Assembly: GCA_002480565.1 (NCBI GenBank) | Contig: DLCK01000093.1 | Coordinates: 1-9,725, forward strand | Direction of reading: 5' to 3' | Origin: Phycisphaerales bacterium UBA7800 | Lineage (GTDB): Bacteria > Planctomycetota > Phycisphaerae > Phycisphaerales > Phycisphaeraceae | Length of the DNA: 9,725 bases | Shown: piece by piece, positions 1-5,147 of the stretch | Layout of the letters: every line of letters begins with the position of its first letter | Position numbering within the stretch: the first letter of the stretch is position 1 | Translations under genes and position numbers: made by a program | The notes under the pieces: generated by a model | Told to the model about the DNA's origin: nothing | Seen by the model: the letters and a program-made list of their open reading frames with translations, nothing else | Database searches by the model: none

Positions 1-24
1 AACCCATCGCCGTGACAATAAATC

Positions 25-1311
25 ATGGCAACGCTCTATTGGATCGGCCACGCACCCGCTGTATCCCAAGTCACCACGGCCACTGTTGCAGGCAGTGTCG
101 CAAATCAAACCTTTACACTGACAGTTGGCAATGTGGATTTGACGTATGTCGCAAATGGAAGTGACACCGCGACTGACATCGCCCAGGCGATGCGTGATCT
201 GTGGAATAACTCTACGCATCCGTATCACATGACAATTACCGCAAGTGAAGATACCGGCGTGATCACTCTCACCGCGGACATTGCGGGCGTGCCGTTTACG
301 GTCAGCAGCTCGGCTACCGGCAGTGCGACATTCACCACCAACACCACGACAGTCAACAGTGGGCCTAACGATTGGTCCACAGCAGAAAACTGGTCAACCC
401 AAACGCTGCCAATTGATGCGGACGTGGTGATTTTTGAACATAGCAGCGTGCCTGTCCTATACGGGCTGGATCAGTCGGCGATCACGCTATCTGCCTTGCA
501 TGTTAAGCAATCCTTTACTGGCAAAATCGGTTTGGATGATTCAGTCTTCGCTGTGGATGCAGACACCTTTGAAAGTACCCAAAGAGAATATCGCCAATCG
601 TATCTTGCCATCGGCGCAGATAGCATACACATTGGTGAACACGCGGGTATGAGCACACCAGCTGGCAGCGGTCGAATCAAAATTGACAGTGGAACCGTTC
701 AGACACAATTACACGTATACAACACCGCGACGACTTCCAGCGACACCCACCAGCAGGTCGTTCGTTGGAAAGGAACACATGCTGATAATGTCCTGCGGAT
801 CCTTCGTGGGAAATTAGGGATTGCAACAAACCTTCCCGGTGAACAAGCAACAGTCAATGAATTATATGTCGGGCAATCAGGCAGCTTAGGCAGTGATGCC
901 AATGTCGTGATTGGTGAACAAGTCACGTTGAGCAGTCTCAATCAAGCTGGCGGAGCCGTCACACTCGGTTGTGATGTAACAAGCATTGAGCAGTTGGCTG
1001 GTTCATTAATCACAATTGGCAATCTGGTATTGACTGATATCACAGTTTCTGGTCAAGCCGATTTCCAACACATCGGCAACATCAACAATCTGACATTACG
1101 CCCGGGTGGTGAAGCGGACTTTTCACATCAATCGTCTAACCGAACTATCACGAATTGCCAATTGCACAACGCATCAACGCTGAATCTGGCTAACGGCAAT
1201 CCACTGAGCATCACCTTCACCAACGGGTTGGATTATGTGCAGACTTCGCCGGAGAATGTGTCGGTGACATGGTGGCCAAACGTTCGACTTAACGTATCAG
1301 CTATTGCGTAA
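25..1311 (+). CDS. Phage-like structural protein with beta-repeat body (putative tail fibre/tail-associated protein)
   Basis: The 428-aa product is rich in Thr, Ser and Asn, poor in Lys, and has no signal peptide or membrane segment. Residues ~12-110 form a small beta-rich module (QVTTATV near 15-21, TLTADIAGVPFTV near 81-93) like N-terminal modules I associate with planctomycete prophage structural proteins. After an NDWSTAENWS linker (115-124), residues ~125-428 are short alternating beta-strand repeats (for example GSGRIKIDSG at 214-223 and the Gly/Asn-rich strands at 305-400), suggesting a beta-helix or stacked-beta fibre. The ATG at 25 follows in-frame stops at 13 and 19 and has no clear Shine-Dalgarno sequence; an upstream gene probably ends just before it, allowing translational coupling. 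Its 3' end overlaps the convergent protease-like gene by 11 bp. Role as a tail or surface fibre is inference; a secreted beta-helix protein is the alternative. Confidence 0.6.
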   Translation: MATLYWIGHAPAVSQVTTATVAGSVANQTFTLTVGNVDLTYVANGSDTATDIAQAMRDLWNNSTHPYHMTITASEDTGVITLTADIAGVPFTVSSSATGSATFTTNTTTVNSGPNDWSTAENWSTQTLPIDADVVIFEHSSVPVLYGLDQSAITLSALHVKQSFTGKIGLDDSVFAVDADTFESTQREYRQSYLAIGADSIHIGEHAGMSTPAGSGRIKIDSGTVQTQLHVYNTATTSSDTHQQVVRWKGTHADNVLRILRGKLGIATNLPGEQATVNELYVGQSGSLGSDANVVIGEQVTLSSLNQAGGAVTLGCDVTSIEQLAGSLITIGNLVLTDITVSGQADFQHIGNINNLTLRPGGEADFSHQSSNRTITNCQLHNASTLNLANGNPLSITFTNGLDYVQTSPENVSVTWWPNVRLNVSAIA

Positions 1312-1981
1312 TGGATGGTAATCCTGTTTGAGCAACCAACCAGTCCGTATCCAAAGCCATTGGTTTATAGTCGGGGTTGCGTTTGAGCTCGGGATATTTG
1401 TCGATGACGAAATTACCAATCGGACGTCCTTCAACATGGAAAATTTTCGGACGCATACGATTTTCAAACACACAAACCGCATCCATTCCTGCAACAAACG
1501 CGTCGCATTCCTGCTCAATGCAATTGGGTTCGATGGTCCAGGCATGCAGGGCTTCGTGAAACAGAACATCACACAACAGTCCCGGTGGATGATGTTGAAA
1601 ATCGCCACTGTCACTGATAACGACTTTGATGTAGATGCACTTTTTGCCTTTAGTGCCGCGGACTGTCAAGCCAGAGTCATCAATGTCATTCGTGAAAACA
1701 ATGCGATTATCCTGCATGGCAGAGTCGATGGTTTTAAGTAATTCCTGGGCCCGTTGCGTGCCGCCCCAAGTAGAGTTGGCGACTGTAGCGGTGATCTGAC
1801 GAATGATGACCATGCCACTGTCTTGCACGTCTTGCGGGGCAGGCTTGGGCAATCGCTTGTGTACGATCAACCAAGTCAAACCAAGCAAGCTGATGCTCAA
1901 AACGGTCAGGCCTACCAATCGCACCATGCTCGGTTTGCGTCGCTTGGCAGAGGTATCAGCTTGTCGTTTCACATCAGTCAT
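1301..1981 (-). CDS. Membrane-anchored HExxH metallopeptidase-like protein coupled to the repressor gene
   Basis: I start this 226-aa protein at the ATG at 1981, not at an upstream in-frame codon, because that ATG overlaps the repressor stop codon in ATGACTGA (8-nt overlap), a classic translational-coupling arrangement. Residues 5-19 are basic (KRQ...KRRK), residues ~20-40 are one hydrophobic transmembrane helix, and the rest (~41-226) should lie outside the membrane by the positive-inside rule. FHEALHAW (141-148) contains HExxH (His142, Glu143, His146), the zinc-binding and catalytic motif of zincin peptidases. Glu156 or Glu158 in EQECDAF could be the third ligand, as in gluzincin-like families. 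Five cysteines (114, 137, 154, 159, 170) in the outer domain suggest disulfides. I do not recognise a named family. Its position behind an S24 repressor recalls ImmR/ImmA pairs, but ImmA is cytosolic, so the substrate is unknown. It could instead be a cargo lysogenic-conversion protein. Confidence 0.75.
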   Translation of the reverse strand: MTDVKRQADTSAKRRKPSMVRLVGLTVLSISLLGLTWLIVHKRLPKPAPQDVQDSGMVIIRQITATVANSTWGGTQRAQELLKTIDSAMQDNRIVFTNDIDDSGLTVRGTKGKKCIYIKVVISDSGDFQHHPPGLLCDVLFHEALHAWTIEPNCIEQECDAFVAGMDAVCVFENRMRPKIFHVEGRPIGNFVIDKYPELKRNPDYKPMALDTDWLVAQTGLPSITQ

Positions 1982-2621
1982 AACGGACCCACTTGGCGAC
2001 GACCTTGGCCATACGATCGACATGCTCTTTGGAGACGATCATCGGCGCGTGACGTCGGTTGTCTGGCACGAGCTCAATTTCCTGCCCTCGATCATATACA
2101 CGTTTGAAGGTGCATGTGTGTTCGTACTCAGAAGCAAAGCGTACAAAAACGGCATCCCCATCATTGATATTTGATGAGGGAGCACAGACCACGGTATCAC
2201 CTTCATGAAATTCAGGCGTCATGCTGTCGCCCACCACGGTGAATGCAAAGGCAGTCGGATCATTGACACCTGACCCGATGCGAGGGATGTAGTCGCTGCC
2301 GATACCGTTGTCCAGATCCATGTGTTCATAGTCCACAGGTGGCCCAGCTGGAACTTGATTGATGACGGGAATGCCCCGATCTGGATCGCCGATGTATTGC
2401 TGGACGACAGGCTTGTAGAGTTCATCGAGTTGCTTAAGGCTGATCCCAAGCCCATGAGCCAAACAAACCTTGGTGGACTCCTTGAGTTCGTCAGGCGCAG
2501 CACAAGTGCGTTCGACCTTGCGAAGCGTGTTGGTATGCAGACCGCATTGCTGAGCGAAGTCTTCCTGACTCAATCCCTTTTCAGCGCGGCAAGCTCGGAT
2601 TCGAGAACCAAAATGTGCCAT
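1974..2621 (-). CDS. Xre-family HTH / S24 (LexA/CI-like) autocleaving repressor
   Basis: This 215-aa protein has the two-domain layout of phage CI and LexA-type repressors. Residues ~5-60 form an HTH_3/Xre DNA-binding domain (SRIRACRAEKGLSQEDFAQQ with TNTLRKVER as the recognition-helix region). A linker carries an Ala92-Gly93 dipeptide in QVPAGPP that fits the cleavage site of S24 repressors. Residues ~100-215 are the peptidase domain, with Ser133 in VVGDSM and Lys173 in CTFKRV as the expected Ser-Lys dyad; the 40-residue spacing is close to LexA and CI. By family knowledge, activated RecA should trigger self-cleavage during DNA damage. Its promoter predicts a leaderless mRNA and two matching palindromes lie beside it, so it probably binds them and regulates itself. 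It is the first gene of an operon with the membrane protease-like gene. A non-phage SOS-type regulator is a less likely alternative. Confidence 0.92.
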   Translation of the reverse strand: MAHFGSRIRACRAEKGLSQEDFAQQCGLHTNTLRKVERTCAAPDELKESTKVCLAHGLGISLKQLDELYKPVVQQYIGDPDRGIPVINQVPAGPPVDYEHMDLDNGIGSDYIPRIGSGVNDPTAFAFTVVGDSMTPEFHEGDTVVCAPSSNINDGDAVFVRFASEYEHTCTFKRVYDRGQEIELVPDNRRHAPMIVSKEHVDRMAKVVAKWVRYD

Positions 2622-2655
2622 ATCTCTATTAAACCCATTTCCGACAAGAAGTCAA
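2621..2655 (-). promoter_or_regulatory. Leftward promoter of the repressor operon (predicted leaderless)
   Basis: On the minus strand, TTGACT (2655-2650) and TTTAAT (2633-2628) are each 5/6 matches to the -35 and -10 consensus and are separated by 16 nt. Placing the -10 at positions -12 to -7 puts +1 at 2621, the A of the repressor ATG. A leaderless message would explain why no convincing Shine-Dalgarno sequence precedes this start. Lambda PRM makes a comparable leaderless cI message. A TCAACA half-site (2652-2657) overlaps the -35. Confidence 0.65.
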
Positions 2656-2661
2656 CAAAAT

Positions 2662-2676
2662 TGTTGATTTTCAACA
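2662..2676. promoter_or_regulatory. Operator O1: perfect palindrome TGTTGA-N3-TCAACA
   Basis: TGTTGA TTT TCAACA is a perfect 6-bp dyad with a 3-bp centre, extended by A/T pairs (2658-2660 with 2678-2680) after one mismatched position. It lies just upstream of the -35 of the leftward promoter, spanning about -41 to -55 from the predicted start. That is a place where a CI-type protein could either activate or repress. The same dyad recurs at 2738-2752. Binding by the adjacent repressor is inferred from position and repetition. Confidence 0.75.
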
Positions 2677-2696
2677 TTTTAATCCACAAATTTAGG

Positions 2697-2732
2697 TTGA
2701 CTTAATCCGATCAAATACCTAACATATGAATA
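2697..2732 (+). promoter_or_regulatory. Rightward (early-type) promoter
   Basis: TTGACT (2697-2702) and TAACAT (2720-2725) are separated by 17 nt and match consensus 5/6 and 4/6. The predicted start is near 2732. It diverges from the repressor promoter and is followed immediately by operator O2 at about +7 to +21, so bound repressor could block initiation or early elongation. The only reading frame it serves in this window is the small gene at 2937. Confidence 0.5.
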
Positions 2733-2737
2733 TTGAG

Positions 2738-2752
2738 TGTTGATATTCAACA
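2738..2752. promoter_or_regulatory. Operator O2: perfect palindrome TGTTGA-N3-TCAACA
   Basis: TGTTGA TAT TCAACA has the same half-sites and spacing as O1 and differs only in the central triplet. The centres of O1 and O2 are 76 bp apart, so cooperative binding or a short loop across both promoters is possible. O2 sits just downstream of the rightward promoter start, the expected place for repression. Confidence 0.75.
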
Positions 2753-2936
2753 TTAACGTAGTGCAGCAACTTACATCGTGGGACCGGCGAAAAGATCACG
2801 AAACCATGCACTGCGGTCGGGGGAGGGACGGCTTAAACGGCGATTGCCAACAAGCCCGGCCCATTGCCTGTTCAAGTCAGGCACTCTCGTTTCGTTTGCC
2901 TTTGAACTCACTCACCGCCCTTCCAGGACTCACCCC
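2753..2936 (+). other. Long GC-rich 5' leader of the small rightward gene
   Basis: About 205 nt separate the predicted rightward start (2732) from the ATG at 2937. The leader is more GC-rich than the AT-rich promoter and can form local pairings: GACCG (2782-2786) with CGGTC (2814-2818), and a 6-bp hairpin around loop TTCAAGT (2865-2883). I see no match to a riboswitch class, and no coding sequence in it convinces me. In phage early regions such leaders can hold antitermination or translational-control elements, but nothing here proves that. Confidence 0.3.
2925..2928 (+). promoter_or_regulatory. Shine-Dalgarno AGGA setting the start at 2937
   Basis: AGGA is followed by 8 nt and then ATG at 2937. 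This is the best initiation signal in the frame and favours 2937 over the upstream in-frame GTG at 2778, which has no such signal. Confidence 0.55.
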
Positions 2937-3362
2937 ATGCAAAATCATTTTGATGATCATTCGATGGATGAACATTGCAGCTATCGCGACTGTCGCAACA
3001 ACGAGATGTTGCCCATTGGCAGCGAACCCTCGGTTGATATTTCAACACAGTTAATCAAAGAGAAGATTCACCGGATTCATTGCATGCAACTTGAGCGTGC
3101 AACCCACGGCCGCCTGACATGGCAAGGAGACAAAATCGTGAGTACCACGATGAGACTAAGAGAACGCGAATGTGCCGTAGCAGCCATCCGCAAACAGATT
3201 GATAAGTTAGAAGCAAAGGATCAACAGCGAGAATCGGCAGCTATGCTCAGGGAATCCCGCGAACAATGCTCGGTCCCACCAGTCGTGTCACCCAGACGGG
3301 TAACTTCTGCCAAGTCTCGATCCGACGTTTGTACTTCGGGCTGTCGGGGCGAACCGCATTGA
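2937..3362 (+). CDS. Small charged, probably helical protein of unknown function; 3' part overlaps femAB-like gene
   Basis: From the AGGA-supported ATG the frame encodes 141 aa. Residues 1-35 are acidic and His/Cys-containing (Cys14 and Cys19). Residues ~36-105 are highly charged and predicted helical (for example IRKQIDKLEAKDQQRE at 84-99), resembling a short coiled coil. From residue ~104 the frame enters the 3' end of the convergent FemAB-like gene and the composition changes to Ser/Pro/Arg/Gly, as expected for an antisense shadow. The original gene may therefore have ended differently, with its tail replaced at an element-chromosome junction. It sits where a Cro or other early protein would be but shows no recognisable helix-turn-helix. 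I do not recognise it. The start is fairly secure; the natural C-terminus is not. Confidence 0.5.
   Translation: MQNHFDDHSMDEHCSYRDCRNNEMLPIGSEPSVDISTQLIKEKIHRIHCMQLERATHGRLTWQGDKIVSTTMRLRERECAVAAIRKQIDKLEAKDQQRESAAMLRESREQCSVPPVVSPRRVTSAKSRSDVCTSGCRGEPH
3033..3046. repeat. Imperfect operator-like inverted repeat GTTGA-N4-TCAAC
   Basis: GTTGA TATT TCAAC inside the small gene resembles O1 and O2, but the centre is 4 bp instead of 3 and the left outer base is G. It could be a weak third site or chance. Confidence 0.25.
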
Positions 3363-4311
3363 TATCACCGCGACGGACATGGTATTGCCAAACGGTTGGG
3401 ATAGGCAGAGCGCCCCACTGTTTTTTGAAGCGATACGTGCCGGAGTCTTCGCTGCTTCTGCCGAAGTCGAATCGACCTGCCCCACGTTCAATGGCACGAC
3501 AAAGCAGATGGTGATACATCCACATATTGGCATTGGTGTGGTTGAATTGGCGGAGTGTGCTTGCTGATGGAACCTGTGTGATACCACCGGAAGTCCGCAG
3601 CGGATCATGAATCAAAAGCGCCCCGGCAATGGCTTGACCTTCGTGTCGAACAATGCCCAACTCGGCAGTCTCAGGAAACGTGCGAAGAATTTCAGTAAAC
3701 AAATTCCGGGGATAAACCGGCGTGCCAAGGTCTCGCATGTTGATCGCAAAGACATTGTAAAAGTCATCAACGATATCCAACCCGCCCCAATGCATGCTCA
3801 GGTCGAACTTGTCGCCCTTGCGAATCTGATTGCGGACTTTGGCTTTGAGATTACTCCAAAGCGCATCGCTATCCGTTGGCAGATCAAGCACCATGCGGAC
3901 TTTCTCATCGCGCTGTTGCGTGAGATTATCATGCGTAACACCCTCACCATGTCGCAGTTCCATATACTGCACATCATGCACACGCGCCAGGTCGGATGCT
4001 TCATCAAGCAAGGCCTCTTTGGTTGTCTCATCATCAGCAACAAGCCCCGCCAAATTCAGATAAGGCAGACTCACTAAAAACCGCCCGAAGAGTCGGCTGG
4101 ATACCAATGCCAAAGGCAGGTAGCCGACGAGTTGGTTTTCATCTCTTGCAATGATGACAAAGGTGCGATGATCCAAAGCATTTTTCAGGACGGACATCCA
4201 TCGCGGATCATGATCGCTGCTGACCGCATCCGCGTCGGCATGACCTTGCAGATAACTACGAATCTCAGCGATCAAAGTCTCATCAAGCTGTTCATGAATT
4301 TGGATCTGCAT
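3247..4311 (-). CDS. FemAB family XrtA/PEP-CTERM system-associated protein
   Basis: The 354-aa length and motifs fit the FemAB-like proteins (tandem GNAT fold) found in exosortase-linked exopolysaccharide loci. Family-typical segments appear in order: LWSNLKAKVRNQIRKGDK (151-168), FYNVFAINMRDLGTPVYPRN (184-203), FDFGRSSEDSGTYRFKKQWG (281-300), and the C-terminal SPKYKRR...WQKLP...VTRLVGP (324-347). Classical FemAB proteins transfer aminoacyl groups to peptidoglycan precursors; the exosortase-associated branch is thought to modify extracellular polysaccharide or its precursors, with the substrate unknown. It is cytosolic, with no signal or membrane segment. The ATG at 4311 has a modest GCAGG eight nt upstream. 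The acetyltransferase gene lies 140 nt upstream on the same strand. No exosortase is in the window. The last 116 bp are overlapped by the convergent small gene. Confidence 0.88.
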   Translation of the reverse strand: MQIQIHEQLDETLIAEIRSYLQGHADADAVSSDHDPRWMSVLKNALDHRTFVIIARDENQLVGYLPLALVSSRLFGRFLVSLPYLNLAGLVADDETTKEALLDEASDLARVHDVQYMELRHGEGVTHDNLTQQRDEKVRMVLDLPTDSDALWSNLKAKVRNQIRKGDKFDLSMHWGGLDIVDDFYNVFAINMRDLGTPVYPRNLFTEILRTFPETAELGIVRHEGQAIAGALLIHDPLRTSGGITQVPSASTLRQFNHTNANMWMYHHLLCRAIERGAGRFDFGRSSEDSGTYRFKKQWGALPIPTVWQYHVRRGDINAVRPDSPKYKRRIETWQKLPVWVTRLVGPSIVRGIP

Positions 4312-4451
4312 GCGTCAAACCTGCCTGTAGCGTCTGTAACGGATAAAACATCTACCTTCACCATCGACCATTTCAAGGGTGGACTTGGGTGAAGAAGGTG
4401 AGATTCGCGACGAATGCAGTGCTAAACCGCATCCGTTTTGTAAGCGTGTGA

Positions 4452-5072
4452 TTAACCCGCCTTGGCAAGTGTCGGTTTAATGATCGACTTGGCAGGCACA
4501 CCAGCCACCCGATCACCTGCAGCTACGGGACGTGTCACCACGGCGCCAGCACCGACGATCGCGCCTGCTCCGACATCTGCCATCACCACTGACCCAGCAC
4601 CAATCCAAGCACCTTTGCCAATCGTGATGGTCTGATAAATGTGTTGATTTTCGCGCAGCAATCCATCACTTTGGCTATCACCATGCTGGTGCGAACCACT
4701 GAGTAATTGCACGTGGTCCGCAAGCATCACATCTTCTTCCATGATCACAGAACCAATGGTGCAGAACCGGCCGATGTAGACACGGTCGCAGATGACGGCG
4801 GTGGTCTTGCTCAACTGCGACATGAATCCGATGTAGACATCCTGGCCGACATGTTTAAGGACGCGTCGGTAGCAAGCTTGTCGCAGATACAAGCCGGACA
4901 TGCCGGTTCGGAGACTGAGCTTTTCACTGAGTGCTGATAACGCTCGGTCTTTGCCTATGAGTTTGCAGGCAATGCGATACTCTATGAGCATGGGCAGTGC
5001 ATTGATTGCAGAGAATAACTGGGCCATCTTTTTGGCGTTCATGACAATGATCATCGACGCATCCGATATCAC
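4452..5072 (-). CDS. Left-handed beta-helix (hexapeptide repeat) O-acetyltransferase
   Basis: The 206-aa protein has a helical N-terminal part (~15-75) and a hexapeptide-repeat LbetaH domain (~76-195) with repeats such as VYIGRF, ITIGKGAWIGAGSVV and AIVGAGAVVT. SGSHQHG (125-131) supplies the histidine expected to activate the acceptor hydroxyl in the NodL/WcaF-like (COG0110) group. The C-terminal GVPAKSIIKP is the usual closing motif. The reaction is acetyl transfer from acetyl-CoA to a sugar; beside a FemAB-like exopolysaccharide gene, decoration of an exopolysaccharide or its precursor is likely. The start is uncertain: a GTG at 5072 gives the longest form, and ATGs at codons 7 and 11 are alternatives. 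None has a strong Shine-Dalgarno sequence, but all keep the full catalytic domain. It lies 75 nt downstream of the sulfatase gene, so transcription could be shared. Confidence 0.87.
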   Translation of the reverse strand: MISDASMIIVMNAKKMAQLFSAINALPMLIEYRIACKLIGKDRALSALSEKLSLRTGMSGLYLRQACYRRVLKHVGQDVYIGFMSQLSKTTAVICDRVYIGRFCTIGSVIMEEDVMLADHVQLLSGSHQHGDSQSDGLLRENQHIYQTITIGKGAWIGAGSVVMADVGAGAIVGAGAVVTRPVAAGDRVAGVPAKSIIKPTLAKAG

Positions 5073-5122
5073 ACCGAGAGTCGATGTTTTTATCGGTCAT
5101 TAAGACGTCGTATCACAGCCAA

Positions 5123-5140
5123 GTGTATAACAGTTATCAC
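5123..5140. repeat. Small inverted repeat between sulfatase and acetyltransferase genes
   Basis: ATAAC-A-GTTAT extends to GTG/CAC after a one-base bulge. It lies 8-25 nt beyond the sulfatase stop on the minus strand and has no T-run, so it is not a convincing intrinsic terminator. It might be an operator or an RNA processing hairpin. Confidence 0.25.
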
Positions 5141-5147
5141 ACCTTAC

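Noticed and set aside
1328..1741. Plus-strand 137-codon frame opposite the protease-like gene.
   Set aside because: It is a shadow of the minus-strand gene, which has HExxH, a transmembrane helix and coupling to the repressor.
2818..2890. tRNA-like pattern: a 5-bp stem with TTCAAGT loop resembling a T-arm, and partly complementary acceptor-like ends about 72 nt apart.
   Set aside because: The would-be anticodon stem does not pair, there is no plausible anticodon loop with a T before the anticodon, and the acceptor needs wobbles and a mismatch.
2800..2900. Cobalamin-riboswitch-like fragments (CACTG, AAGTCAGG).
   Set aside because: The rest of the B12 box and the conserved core segments are missing, and the downstream gene has no link to cobalamin.
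2737..3054. 105-codon plus-strand frame starting within operator O2.
   Set aside because: Its start overlaps the operator and it lacks a ribosome site; the competing frame from 2937 has AGGA at good spacing and a coherent charged helical sequence.
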